A DNA stretch of 64,000 bases from NCBI GenBank assembly GCA_002363865.1, contig DEWY01000008.1, positions 1-64,000 on the forward strand, given 5' to 3'. The stretch comes from Caulobacteraceae bacterium UBA3198. GTDB taxonomy: Bacteria; Pseudomonadota; Alphaproteobacteria; Caulobacterales; Caulobacteraceae. This document shows, in pieces, positions 35,493 to 45,234 of this stretch. Position numbers and translations under genes: made by a program. Under the pieces are notes generated by a model. It ran no database searches and had not been told where the DNA came from. It saw nothing but the letters and a program-made list of their open reading frames with translations. The first letter of the stretch is position 1. Every line of letters begins with the position of its first letter.

Positions 35493-36685
35493 CGCCGCAG
35501 ATCCGTCAGCAGCAGGTTGGCGGTGGCTTCGGGCGAACCCTCACCGGTCAGGGCCACGGCGACGAAGGCCCGGGTCTGCATGGAATAGGCGACCACCGCC
35601 TTTGCGCCAGGCAATCCGCCGGAATGGCCGAGCCAGATATCCTCAGCAGACGGATCAACGGCCGAAAGGTCGCTGACCATCACCCCCAGTCCGTAGTGGC
35701 CCGGTCCCACGCCGCTCATCGGATAGAGGCGATAGAAGCGCCGGCGGGTGGCCTCGGGCCCGGTGAGTCGGTCGGCCAGCAGGTCGCGCCAGAAGCGCAC
35801 CATGTCCAGGGCGGAGGCGGCCACCGCCCCGGCGGCATAGGGCGTGGAGATGTCGTCGGCGGTCCCTGGGGCGGCCTCTGACGGCGCCGGCGGCGCAAGT
35901 CCGTCGACGCGGCCCTGAGGGGCGATGAAGATGGTGTCGTCCAGGTCGCGACGCGCGGCGATCCGCTGCGCCAGAGCCTCATGCCAGGGTTTGCCGTCCA
36001 CCGCCTCGATGATCTGGCCGAGCAGGACATAGTTGGTGTTGGAATAGGCCCAGTTGGCGCCGGGCGGAAACAGCGGCGGGTGGCCGGCGGCGAGGGCGAG
36101 CAGCTGCTCGGGCGTCTTGTAGCCGGGGGTCGCCCGCAAGGTCTCATCGGCCTGAAAACTGTAGAGCCCGCTGGTATGAGCCAGCAGATCCTCCAGGGTG
36201 ATCCACGGGGCGTTGGGCATGGCCGGCGCCCAACGATCCAGGGTGTCGGTCAGGGACAGCTGACCAGCCTCGACCATCTGCATGATGGCCGTGGCGGTGT
36301 AGGCCTTGCCTACGCTGGCCCAGTGAAACCGGGTGGGCAGCGGTCCGGGGTCGGCGCGCCAGGCCTGGGTCCAGACGCTGCCGTCGGGCTCGGCCACCGC
36401 CGCGGTGACCGCCCGGACGCCGGGCATCTTGCCGATCGCCTCGTTGAGGCGGACCTCATAGACGTCGCGGATCACCGGCTGCAATCGCGTGGAGGCCGCC
36501 GCCCTGGCGATCTCGAACTGCCAGTCCCCCAACTGCTGGCGCAGGGGCGGGCCCGCATAGTCGGCCCGGCCCTCCCGTGGCGGCTGGCGCCCCCGGCGGC
36601 CCAGGCCGAAGGGCCATTGGGCGAAGGCCGGCGCGGGCGCGGCCAGGGCGATGGCGGACAGGAGGGCGCGGCGGCTGAAGCTCAT
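35489..36685 (-). CDS. Serine hydrolase, class C beta-lactamase fold
   Basis: A 398-residue secreted protein of the beta-lactamase/esterase (class C, EstB-like) family. The signal peptide has SRRALLSAIALAAPAPAFA, possibly Tat. Catalytic motifs are SVGK (Ser124, Lys127), YSN (Tyr214) and HSG near the C-terminus in LGHSGGLPGAK, where beta-lactamases have KTG. Esterase or D-aminopeptidase activity is as likely as beta-lactam hydrolysis. It is divergent from hisI. Confidence 0.9.
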   Translation of the reverse strand: MSFSRRALLSAIALAAPAPAFAQWPFGLGRRGRQPPREGRADYAGPPLRQQLGDWQFEIARAAASTRLQPVIRDVYEVRLNEAIGKMPGVRAVTAAVAEPDGSVWTQAWRADPGPLPTRFHWASVGKAYTATAIMQMVEAGQLSLTDTLDRWAPAMPNAPWITLEDLLAHTSGLYSFQADETLRATPGYKTPEQLLALAAGHPPLFPPGANWAYSNTNYVLLGQIIEAVDGKPWHEALAQRIAARRDLDDTIFIAPQGRVDGLAPPAPSEAAPGTADDISTPYAAGAVAASALDMVRFWRDLLADRLTGPEATRRRFYRLYPMSGVGPGHYGLGVMVSDLSAVDPSAEDIWLGHSGGLPGAKAVVAYSMQTRAFVAVALTGEGSPEATANLLLTDLRR

Positions 36686-36763
36686 GGCGGATCATCTCCC
36701 TTGGCGGCGCAGGTTGCGCGGCGACATCTCCCCCTGCCCCGGAAGGAGGGCTATAGTTTGCCT

Positions 36764-37162
36764 ATGTCTGTCCAATTTCCCACCGCTTCCGACAAGCACG
36801 CCCTGGAGCGCGGCGCGGCCATCGCCCCGCGCTTCGACGCCAACGGCCTGATCGCGGCTGTCGCCACCCATGCCGAGACCGGCGAGGTGCTGATGTTCGC
36901 CTGGATGAACGCCGAGGCCCTGGCCCTGACGCTGTCCACCGGCCAGGCCCATTATTACAGCCGCTCCCGCCAGGCCCTGTGGCTCAAGGGCGAGACCAGC
37001 GGCCAGGTTCAGCAGGTGGTGGAGACCCGGATCGACTGCGATCAGGACTGCGTCTGGATCAAGGTCCTGCCCCAGGGCGACGGCGGCGCCTGCCACGTGG
37101 GCTTCCGCTCGTGCTTCTACCGGGTGGTGGAGGACGGAAAGCTGGTCGAGCGGCCCGACTGA
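36764..37162 (+). CDS. hisI: Phosphoribosyl-AMP cyclohydrolase
   Basis: A 132-residue HisI of histidine synthesis that opens the adenine ring of phosphoribosyl-AMP. Motifs are VLMFAWMNAEAL, HYYSRSRQALWLKGETSG, the metal-binding DCDQDCVW, and ACHVGFRSCFYR. The ATG is 13 bases after GGAAGGAGGG; an in-frame TTG two codons earlier has better spacing and may be the real start. It stands apart from other his genes and is not fused to hisE. Confidence 0.95.
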   Translation: MSVQFPTASDKHALERGAAIAPRFDANGLIAAVATHAETGEVLMFAWMNAEALALTLSTGQAHYYSRSRQALWLKGETSGQVQQVVETRIDCDQDCVWIKVLPQGDGGACHVGFRSCFYRVVEDGKLVERPD

Positions 37163-37185
37163 GCCGGGCCGCTCGCGCCTGAGCC

Positions 37186-38868
37186 TCAGGCCTCGACGGG
37201 ATTCAGCGGCGAGACGCCCGACTCCTGCGGGGTCACCGTGAAAGCCTTGCGCACCGCCGTCTCATAGTCCTTGGAGACGATGGAGGAGACGGTCATCAGC
37301 TCGCCCTTCACCGCCTCAGGCGTCAGGGTGAGCAGGACGAAACCCTTGGCGTCGTGGTCGCTGAAGACCACTTCCTTGGTCCCCTTCATGTAGAGCTCGC
37401 CCACAGGCAGGCCCTTCACATAGTCGCCGGCCCCGGGGCTGGTGATCCCCGTCGTGCCGAATTCCACGGCCCGCAACGCGCCGCCGTCGTCATAGAGCTC
37501 ATTGGCCCAGAAGGCGTGGCTGTCGCCGGAGACGACAATGGCCCGGGCCTTGGCCGCCTCGACGGCGTCATAGAGACGCTCGCGGGCCGCGGCGTAGCCG
37601 TCCCACATGTCCAGGCCATAGGGCAGGCCCATGGCCGCCAGGCGCTCCATCTGGTCGATCCGCTTGGCGATGTCTTCGGGCTGGGTGGCGATGGCCTCGG
37701 CGATGGCCGCTTCGCCCAGGGTGGCCCGGGGGCTGGGGACGTCCATCCGCGCCATGACCACCTGATTGCCCAGCACCTGCCAGGGGCGGCCGGCCTGGAC
37801 GGAGTCGGCCAGTTCCTTGGCGAGCCAGACCTCCTGAGCCTCGCTCATCATGCGACGGGCGGGATCGTTGATCTTGGCGCGGAAGCCGGCCACGTCGGGC
37901 TGGCCATCCACCAGATCCAGGTCGCGCTCATAGTCGAGCTGGTCGTCCCGGGCCGTCAGCCGGGTCTCCAGCATGATCAGGCTGGCCAGGTCGCCGAACT
38001 GGAAGCTGCGATTCATGGCCTCGAAGCTGCCGCCCGGGGCCGGGTCGCGGATCGGCATCCATTCGAAATAGGCCTTGAGCGCATTGGCCTTGCGCACATT
38101 CCAGTCGCCCTCGGTCTCGGGGCTGTGGTTCTCGGCGCCGCCCATCCAGCTGTTGTTGGCCGTCTCATGGTCGTCCCAGGACACGATCCAGGGGGCCCGG
38201 GCGTGGGCGGCCTGCAGCTGGGGGTCGGACTTGTACTGGGCGTGGCGCTGGCGATAGTCGGCCAGGCTGACGATCTCGTGGTCGGGAACATGGGCCCGCT
38301 CGCCCGCCACCGCCGAGCTCATGCCGTAGGAGTTCGGGCCGCCATATTCATAGATGTAGTCGCCCAGATGGATCACCGCATCCAGCTTCGGCAGGTCGGC
38401 GATGGCCTGATAGGCGTTGAAATAGCCGTTGGGGTAGAGCGAGCACGACGCCACGGCCAGGACCAGTTCGCGGATCTCGCCCACCGGCAGGGTGCGGGTG
38501 CGGCCCATGGGCGAGGTGACCCCGTTGGCCTCGAATTCGAAGGTATAGGCCCGGGCCGGGTCCAGCCCTGTGACATCCACCTTGACGGTGAAGTCCCGGT
38601 CGGGGCCGGTCAGGCCTGCGCCTGACTTGGCGCCGCCGGCGCGGCGATCCACCGGGTTCAAGCGCCAAGCATAGGCGATCAGACCTGCGTTGTCGGCCTT
38701 CGGCGTGATCCGCGTCCACAACACGACGGCGTCGGCCAGGGGATCGCCTGAAGCCACGCCGTGCTCGAAGGCCACTTCGCCGGTATAGGCGCTCTGGGCG
38801 CGGGCGGTCAGCGGCGCTGCGGCGCCGATGCCAAGAAGGGCCAGCGCCCGGCGTCGATCGATCTTCAT
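37186..38868 (-). CDS. phoD: PhoD family alkaline phosphatase, Tat-secreted
   Basis: A 560-residue PhoD-like phosphodiesterase/phosphatase. The N-terminus MKIDRRRALALLG with AAAPLTARAQ is a Tat signal. An N-terminal Fn3-like domain (FEHGVASGDP, VVLWTRITP) precedes the metallophosphatase core: IHLGDYIYEYGG, VSWDDHETANNSW, WQVLGNQVVMARMD and VVSGDSHAFW hold the metal ligands. These enzymes use Fe and Ca to hydrolyse phosphate esters and diesters in the periplasm, usually under phosphate limitation. No Pho box was identified. Frame upstream of the ATG is antisense to the ferritin-like gene and rejected. Confidence 0.93.
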   Translation of the reverse strand: MKIDRRRALALLGIGAAAPLTARAQSAYTGEVAFEHGVASGDPLADAVVLWTRITPKADNAGLIAYAWRLNPVDRRAGGAKSGAGLTGPDRDFTVKVDVTGLDPARAYTFEFEANGVTSPMGRTRTLPVGEIRELVLAVASCSLYPNGYFNAYQAIADLPKLDAVIHLGDYIYEYGGPNSYGMSSAVAGERAHVPDHEIVSLADYRQRHAQYKSDPQLQAAHARAPWIVSWDDHETANNSWMGGAENHSPETEGDWNVRKANALKAYFEWMPIRDPAPGGSFEAMNRSFQFGDLASLIMLETRLTARDDQLDYERDLDLVDGQPDVAGFRAKINDPARRMMSEAQEVWLAKELADSVQAGRPWQVLGNQVVMARMDVPSPRATLGEAAIAEAIATQPEDIAKRIDQMERLAAMGLPYGLDMWDGYAAARERLYDAVEAAKARAIVVSGDSHAFWANELYDDGGALRAVEFGTTGITSPGAGDYVKGLPVGELYMKGTKEVVFSDHDAKGFVLLTLTPEAVKGELMTVSSIVSKDYETAVRKAFTVTPQESGVSPLNPVEA

Positions 38869-38943
38869 TCTGACTGTCCCCAACTCGCGCGGTGATCGTG
38901 CGCGTGCAATAGAAGGCGTTTCTGCGACAGGAGCATGATGCCT

Positions 38944-39261
38944 ATGGCCAGTGAGACACTTCACGTCCCCCGGGAAAAGCTTAGCCCCAAGACCCTCCAG
39001 CTCCACTACGCGATCTCCTCGCTGATGGAAGAGCTGGAGGCGGTGGACTGGTACCGCCAGCGGGCCGACGACTGCGACGATCCTGAGCTGAAGGCCATCC
39101 TCCTGCACAACGCCAAGGAGGAAATGGAGCATGCGGCCATGGTCCTGGAATGGATCCGCCGCAATGATGAGCAGTTCGACGGCCAGCTGCGGGAGTACCT
39201 GTTCAAGGACGGCTCCATCACCGGCCAGGAAGAAGGCGCCGCCGGCAAGCATGGGCTCTGA
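38944..39261 (+). CDS. Encapsulated-ferritin-like (EncFtn) protein
   Basis: A 105-residue two-helix ferritin-like protein of the EncFtn type. The diagnostic LMEELEAVDWYRQRADDC and LHNAKEEMEHAAMVLEWIRR carry the Glu/His ligands that, between two subunits, form the ferroxidase centre. EncFtn oxidises Fe(II) inside encapsulin shells and is addressed there by a C-terminal GSLGIGSL-like tag. Here the tail after YLFKDG is SITGQEEGAAGKHGL, without that tag, and no encapsulin gene is in the window. Of three clustered ATGs, 38944 is chosen because it aligns with the family start and lies ten bases after AGGAG. The 3' end overlaps the pseudouridine synthase start by 11 bases. Confidence 0.88.
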   Translation: MASETLHVPREKLSPKTLQLHYAISSLMEELEAVDWYRQRADDCDDPELKAILLHNAKEEMEHAAMVLEWIRRNDEQFDGQLREYLFKDGSITGQEEGAAGKHGL

Positions 39262-40264
39262 CTCCGGCGCCCCGCCGCCTCTGATCCCTGAGGTCGATGA
39301 GGATGGCGACCTGCTGATGCTGCAGGTCGCCGTCGAGGCCGCCGGCGGGCGCCTGGACAAGACCCTGGCCGCGCTCGCCGAGAACCTGTCCCGGGCCCGG
39401 ATCCAGGCCCTGCTGGCCGCGGGCGCCGTCAGCCGGAACGGCGAGGTCCTCAGGGACGGTTCCGCCAAGGCCCAGCCCGGCGCCTATGAAATCCTGGTGC
39501 CTCCGGTCATCGCCGCCGAGCCGGAGCCGCAGGACATTCCCCTGACGGTGCTGTTCGAAGACAGCCACCTGATCGTGATCGACAAGCCCCCGGGCATGGC
39601 GGTCCATCCCGCCCCGGGCTCCCCGGACCGCACCCTGGTCAACGCGCTGCTGCATCACTGCGGCGCCAGCCTGTCGGGGATCGGCGGGGTCGCCCGGCCC
39701 GGGATCGTCCACCGGATCGATAAGGACACCTCCGGCGTCCTGGTCTGCGCCAAGACCGACGCCGCCCACCAAGGGCTCTCGGCCCTGTTCTTCCGCCACG
39801 ACATCGACCGGGCCTATGTGGCCCTGACCCGGGGGGCGCCCAAGCCGCGCAAGGGCACGGTGCAGTCCCTGCTGGGCCGCTCGGCCCATGACCGCAAGAA
39901 GATGGCCGTCCTGAAGTCGGGGGGACGCGAGGCGATCACCCACTATGAGACCACAGCCCTGTTCGGCCCCTCCGACCGCCCCACGGCGGCGCGGGTGCGC
40001 TGCCGGCTGGAGACCGGGCGCACCCACCAGATCCGCGTCCACATGGCCTCAAAGGGCGCCCCCTGCCTGGGCGACGCCGTCTATGGGTCCGGCAGCCCGG
40101 CGCCGGCCGTGCGCGCCGCCATGGCCGAGGCGGGCCTGGCCCGGCAAGCCCTGCACGCCCAGGTGCTGGGCTTCATCCATCCGATCACCGGCGAACCCTT
40201 GCGGTTCGAGGCCCCCCTGCCCGCCGACATGGCCCGGCTTGAAGCTCTGCTGCACGCCCTCTGA
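39251..40264 (+). CDS. RluD-type 23S rRNA pseudouridine synthase
   Basis: A 337-residue RluA/RluD-family synthase. An S4 RNA-binding domain lies at about 33-66 (GRLDKTLAALAENLSRARIQALL), and the catalytic domain has HRIDKDTSG with Asp157, then ETGRTHQIRVHMASKG. It converts uridine to pseudouridine in rRNA; RluD assignment rests on the S4 domain and length. The start lies within the last codons of the EncFtn-like gene, so the two are co-translated. It is directly upstream of rpoH with a 214-base gap. Confidence 0.93.
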   Translation: MGSDSGAPPPLIPEVDEDGDLLMLQVAVEAAGGRLDKTLAALAENLSRARIQALLAAGAVSRNGEVLRDGSAKAQPGAYEILVPPVIAAEPEPQDIPLTVLFEDSHLIVIDKPPGMAVHPAPGSPDRTLVNALLHHCGASLSGIGGVARPGIVHRIDKDTSGVLVCAKTDAAHQGLSALFFRHDIDRAYVALTRGAPKPRKGTVQSLLGRSAHDRKKMAVLKSGGREAITHYETTALFGPSDRPTAARVRCRLETGRTHQIRVHMASKGAPCLGDAVYGSGSPAPAVRAAMAEAGLARQALHAQVLGFIHPITGEPLRFEAPLPADMARLEALLHAL

Positions 40265-40301
40265 GTTTTTCGGCGGCCCTGGCCCCCGGCGTGCGCCTTG
40301 C

Positions 40302-40326
40302 TTGCGCCCAGATCGCGGGGTACAAA
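40302..40326 (+). promoter_or_regulatory. Candidate housekeeping promoter of rpoH
   Basis: TTGCGCC and GGTACAAA with a 10-base spacer resemble the Caulobacter sigma-73 pattern (TTGaCgS-N10-14-GCtANAWC). It lies about 150 bases upstream of the rpoH ATG, leaving a long leader. No clear heat-shock (sigma-32) box was recognised. Confidence 0.3.
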
Positions 40327-40478
40327 TACCTGAGTTCACAAGTGGGACTTTCCAGCCGCCCTCCCCGGCGGCCTTCCGCTCCGAGAACCCAATACCTATC
40401 TGAAGGGTTGAGGGGTGGAGGGACCTTGCGCGCACCTGCGCGGCGGCCCGGCAGTCCACATATTGAGAGGGGATAGTC

Positions 40479-41366
40479 ATGGCCGCGCAAACGCTTGCCG
40501 TCATGTCGCCGGAAGGCGGCCTGAGCCGGTATCTCAGCGATATCCGCAAATTTCCGATGCTGGCCAAGGACGAGGAATTCATGCTCGCCAAGCGCTGGCA
40601 GGAGCACGAAGATCCGGAGGCCGCGCACCGTCTGGTGACCAGCCACCTGCGCCTCGTGGCCAAGATCGCCATGGGCTACCGCGGCTACGGCCTGCCCATC
40701 GGCGAGGTGATCTCCGAGGGCAATGTCGGCCTGATGCAGGCGGTCAAGAAGTTCGATCCCGACCGGGGCTTCCGCCTGGCCACCTACGCCATGTGGTGGA
40801 TCCGCGCCTCGATCCAGGAATACATTCTGCGGTCCTGGTCCCTGGTGAAGATGGGCACGACGGCGGCGCAGAAGAAGCTGTTCTTCAACCTGCGAAAGGC
40901 CAAGAGCCAGATCAGCGCCTTCGAGGAAGGGGACATGCACCCCGACCAGGTCCGCCAGATCGCCACCAAGCTCGGCGTGCTGGACGAGGAGGTCATCTCC
41001 ATGAACCGGCGTCTGTCGGGCCCGGACGCCTCGCTGAACGCGCCCCTGCGCTCAGATTCCGAGAGCGAGTGGCAGGACTGGCTGGCCGACGACGCCGCCC
41101 CCAGCCAGGAGACGGTGGTCGCCGACAACGAGGAGCGCGGCCTGCGCATGGGCCTGCTGCAGGAGGCCATGGCCGAACTGTCCGACCGTGAGCGTCACAT
41201 CCTGACCGAACGGCGTCTGAAGGACGATCCGACGACGCTTGAGGAACTGGCCGGCCAGTACGGCGTCAGCCGCGAGCGGGTCCGCCAGATCGAGGTCCGC
41301 GCCTTCGAGAAGCTGCAGAAGACCATGCAGGCCGCCGCCGAAGACCGGAATCTGGTCAACGCCTGA
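40479..41366 (+). CDS. rpoH: RNA polymerase sigma-32 factor RpoH
   Basis: A 295-residue heat-shock sigma factor. Region 1.2/2.1 begins GLSRYLSDIRKFPMLAKDEE; region 2 has SHLRLVAKIAMGYRGYGLP, LISEGNVGL-type EGNVGLMQAVKKFDPDRGFRLA and TYAMWWIRASIQEY. The RpoH box (QKKLFFNLRK) is present, and region 4 has SDRERHILTERRL and YGVSRERVRQIE. It directs transcription of chaperone and protease genes after heat shock. A GAGAGGGG ribosome site precedes the ATG. Confidence 0.98.
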   Translation: MAAQTLAVMSPEGGLSRYLSDIRKFPMLAKDEEFMLAKRWQEHEDPEAAHRLVTSHLRLVAKIAMGYRGYGLPIGEVISEGNVGLMQAVKKFDPDRGFRLATYAMWWIRASIQEYILRSWSLVKMGTTAAQKKLFFNLRKAKSQISAFEEGDMHPDQVRQIATKLGVLDEEVISMNRRLSGPDASLNAPLRSDSESEWQDWLADDAAPSQETVVADNEERGLRMGLLQEAMAELSDRERHILTERRLKDDPTTLEELAGQYGVSRERVRQIEVRAFEKLQKTMQAAAEDRNLVNA

Positions 41367-41435
41367 TCGGGCTTGCCCAAAACGGCCGGGCCGTGGACCC
41401 TTCCTCAAGGTTCGAGAGAACATGGGGAGACGTCC

Positions 41436-41807
41436 ATGGCCCAGGCCAATGCCGAGATCATCGCCAGCTTCATCGCCGCCTGGTCCCGCCGCGATCCCGA
41501 CGAGCTGGCCGGCTTCTTCTGTGAAGATGGCTGCTATCACAACATGCCCACCGGCCCGGTTCACGGCCGCGTCGCGATCCGCGGCTTCATCGAGGCCTTC
41601 ATCCGGGACTGGACCTCCACAGACTGGGACGTCCTGACCCTGATGGCGGAGGGCGACCGGGTTGTGGCCGAACGGCTCGACCGCACCATGGTCGGGGACA
41701 GGCCGGTCGACCTGCCCTGCTGCGGCGTGTTCGAGATGGAGAAGGATCAGATCAAGGTCTGGCGCGACTATTTCGATCTATCGACCTATCTCAACGCCCT
41801 GAAATAG
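41436..41807 (+). CDS. Limonene-1,2-epoxide hydrolase family protein
   Basis: A 123-residue SnoaL-like cone-fold protein of the limonene epoxide hydrolase group. The full catalytic set is recognisable: Tyr34 and Asn36 in CYHNMP, Arg80 and Asp82 in ERLDR, and Asp111 in VWRDYFD, in the same order as the Asp-Arg-Asp/Tyr/Asn site of the Rhodococcus enzyme. It probably opens a small epoxide with water; the substrate is unknown. GGGGAGA precedes the ATG. It follows rpoH after 69 bases and may share its transcript. Confidence 0.88.
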   Translation: MAQANAEIIASFIAAWSRRDPDELAGFFCEDGCYHNMPTGPVHGRVAIRGFIEAFIRDWTSTDWDVLTLMAEGDRVVAERLDRTMVGDRPVDLPCCGVFEMEKDQIKVWRDYFDLSTYLNALK

Positions 41808-41816
41808 AGCGCTGGC

Positions 41817-42635
41817 TCAGGCCACGCGCTTGCGGCCGCCCTCTTCTGCGGGGGCGAAGGCCGAGAGCGCGGCCACATGGAAGGCGATCTCGGTGGGATC
41901 CAGCCGGCGAGCATCGACCACGGTGGCCAGGTAGCGGTGGAAGTCCGCCGCCGCCCCCGCCAGCTTCATGTCGCCGGTCTTGACCGCCACCGACTGCAGG
42001 TCGGCGCCCTGGGCCTTCATGGCGCGCATGGCCTGGGCCGGATCGGTCTGCAAGGCCCCGGCGGCGGACTTCAAGATCTTCACCGCCTGGATGATGCGGC
42101 TGCGCTCCGGCGTGCCCCGGGAGTCTGACCGACGCTTCAGGGCGCCCTTGTAGTCGCCGGAATTGAACCGTCGGCGGTCGGGGCCGACATAGGTCACCGC
42201 CTCGACCCAATCACGGGGGCGCAAGGTCACCGCCCCCAGCCGCTTGAGCAGATCGCCGGTGGTGAAGGGCTTGCGCAGGAACTCATGCACGCCGGCGTCC
42301 CGGGCGCCCAGGACGGCGGCCGCCGTCGGCTGGGTCAGGATCATGATCACCGGCGCCTGGCGGCAGCTCGCCTCGCTGCGACGCAGGCGGCGGGTGAATT
42401 CGATGCCGTCGACGCCGCCGCGCTCGGCGTGCTCGATGAAGATGATCTGGGGATCGGCGCCCTTGATCAGCTCCATGGCCTTGCCGGCCGAGGGCGCGAG
42501 CCAGACCTGGCAGTGGGTCAGGCTGCGCATGAGGTCCGCCAGCATGCGTCCGCCAGCCGGCGACGGATCAATGATCAGCACCCGCTGCAATGCGGGCGCC
42601 ATGCGGTCGATCAGCTTGCGGTCGTCGTTGAACAC
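41817..42635 (-). CDS. Receiver-domain protein with Glu at the phosphorylation site
   Basis: A 272-residue protein. Residues 17-135 form a CheY-like receiver: VLIIDPS (Asp23), IIFIEHAERGG, ILTQPT (Thr101) and FLRKPF (Lys122). The residue normally phosphorylated is Glu68 instead of Asp, which in other receivers can mimic the phosphorylated state. The C-terminal 135 residues (RFNSGDYKGALKRRSD, then mainly helical) match no output domain I know. The start is a GTG with GGGGAG seven bases upstream; longer frames are less convincing. It is followed convergently by the epoxide-hydrolase-like gene. Confidence 0.8.
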   Translation of the reverse strand: MFNDDRKLIDRMAPALQRVLIIDPSPAGGRMLADLMRSLTHCQVWLAPSAGKAMELIKGADPQIIFIEHAERGGVDGIEFTRRLRRSEASCRQAPVIMILTQPTAAAVLGARDAGVHEFLRKPFTTGDLLKRLGAVTLRPRDWVEAVTYVGPDRRRFNSGDYKGALKRRSDSRGTPERSRIIQAVKILKSAAGALQTDPAQAMRAMKAQGADLQSVAVKTGDMKLAGAAADFHRYLATVVDARRLDPTEIAFHVAALSAFAPAEEGGRKRVA

Positions 42636-42703
42636 AGGTGGGCTCCCCAATGAGGCCACCCTGCCATCAGCCCGTAAAGAAGCGCTTACATCGCACCCGA
42701 AGA

Positions 42704-43993
<1,290 letters not shown>

Positions 43994-44109
43994 TGAGATA
44001 CGATCCTTCCGCCTGCCGGGCGGATCCGTCCCGCCCTTCGACAGGGCTCGGCGAGAGGATGTGATCGATTGTGGAACCGGCGCTCAGACGCCGCGAAGGC
44101 GGGGGCCGG

Positions 44110-44709
44110 TCAGAAGCTGTAAATCAGTCGCACGCCCGCGGCGTCAAGGCCCTGGTTCTTTCCCTGGTGGAAAATCTGGGCGTTGGAGATGTGAACCCAG
44201 GACAGTTCGGCGGCGAACTGTTCGGTGAAGGCGTAGCCCACCGACAGCTCCGGCTGGAACAGCAGCTGGGAGCCGAAGTCGATCCGGGTGTTGTAGAGCT
44301 CGAGGCGCCGCTGGACCTCGGCCGGGGTCAGGCCCGGCGCATTGACCGGCGGCAGGCCCGCCTCCCCGTCCGTATAGGCCAGGCCCAGTCCAGGCCGGAC
44401 ATAGAGGCGCTCGGTCAGGCCGATGGGCCAGGAGACGCCTGCGGCGACGAAATTGCTGGTCCCCTCGCTGTTGAGCGAGACGAAGGCGTGCAGCTGGGGG
44501 CCGCCGAACAGATAGTCGATGGGCTCGCTGCGCAGGCCCAGGTGCAGATCGATCCCCTCCTCGCGGCCCGGGGCGCCCGATCCGATCGCCTCGCCAATGA
44601 AGGTGACGTCGTGGGCGTAGGCGCCCACCAGAAGCTCTGCGGCCCTCGCCTCCACAGCCCCGACCCCGGCCATGACCATGGCCGCTCCAGCCGCCGCAAA
44701 CTTCCGCAT
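44110..44709 (-). CDS. PagL-like lipid A 3-O-deacylase (acyloxyacyl hydrolase family)
   Basis: A 199-residue outer-membrane beta-barrel with a signal peptide (cleavage near EARA/AE) and a terminal aromatic residue (LIYSF). The WVHISNAQI segment near the C-terminus holds the His-Ser pair of PagL, with a Glu expected later in the site (not confidently placed). PagL removes the 3-O acyl chain from lipid A. The ATG at 44709 is chosen over one seven codons upstream to give a normal signal peptide. A catalytic role is inferred from one motif and the architecture. Confidence 0.82.
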   Translation of the reverse strand: MRKFAAAGAAMVMAGVGAVEARAAELLVGAYAHDVTFIGEAIGSGAPGREEGIDLHLGLRSEPIDYLFGGPQLHAFVSLNSEGTSNFVAAGVSWPIGLTERLYVRPGLGLAYTDGEAGLPPVNAPGLTPAEVQRRLELYNTRIDFGSQLLFQPELSVGYAFTEQFAAELSWVHISNAQIFHQGKNQGLDAAGVRLIYSF

Positions 44710-44814
44710 CGTGATTCGCCCCCAACCCACCGCTATGGGTCAGCGACACATAAGCACGGCCCAGCTCGGCTTAAAACCGTCGCGCCGCCGGCGGTCGCGA
44801 GCTAATCAGACGCC

Positions 44815-45234
44815 ATGACCCGCCCCCGCTTCCACCTCGCCTTTCCCGTCCGCGACCTGGCCGAGGCCCGCGCCTTCTATGGCGATCTGCTGGGCTGCCC
44901 TGAGGGCCGGTCCAGCCCCGACTGGATCGACTTCGACTTCCATGGCCACCAGATCGTGGCCCATCTGGCGCCCGACGAGGTCGGCCACCGGCAGACCAGC
45001 GCCGTGGACGGCGAGCAGGTGCCGGTCCGCCATTTCGGCCTCATCCTGACCCTGGAGGCCTGGCGGGCCCTGGCCGACCGGCTGGAGGCGGCCGGCACAC
45101 AGTTCATCATCCCCCCGCAGGTCCGCTTCAAGGGCCAGCCAGGCGAGCAGGCGACCCTGTTCTTCCTCGACCCTTCCGGCAATGCGCTCGAGTTCAAGGC
45201 CTTCGCCGACGACGCCATGGTGTTCGCCAAATGA
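44815..45234 (+). CDS. VOC family (glyoxalase-like) protein
   Basis: A 139-residue vicinal-oxygen-chelate protein with two beta-alpha-beta-beta-beta modules: RFHLAFPVRDLAEARAFYGDLLGC at the start and FFLDPSGNALEFKAF at the end. His6 and the C-terminal Glu are in the usual metal-binding positions. The substrate is unknown. It is coupled to the dehydratase gene by a 4-base overlap (ATGA). Confidence 0.9.
   Translation: MTRPRFHLAFPVRDLAEARAFYGDLLGCPEGRSSPDWIDFDFHGHQIVAHLAPDEVGHRQTSAVDGEQVPVRHFGLILTLEAWRALADRLEAAGTQFIIPPQVRFKGQPGEQATLFFLDPSGNALEFKAFADDAMVFAK

Noticed and set aside
40350..40372. CCGCC/GGCGG hairpin between the pseudouridine synthase and rpoH as a terminator
   Set aside because: Short stem with no T-run on the coding strand.
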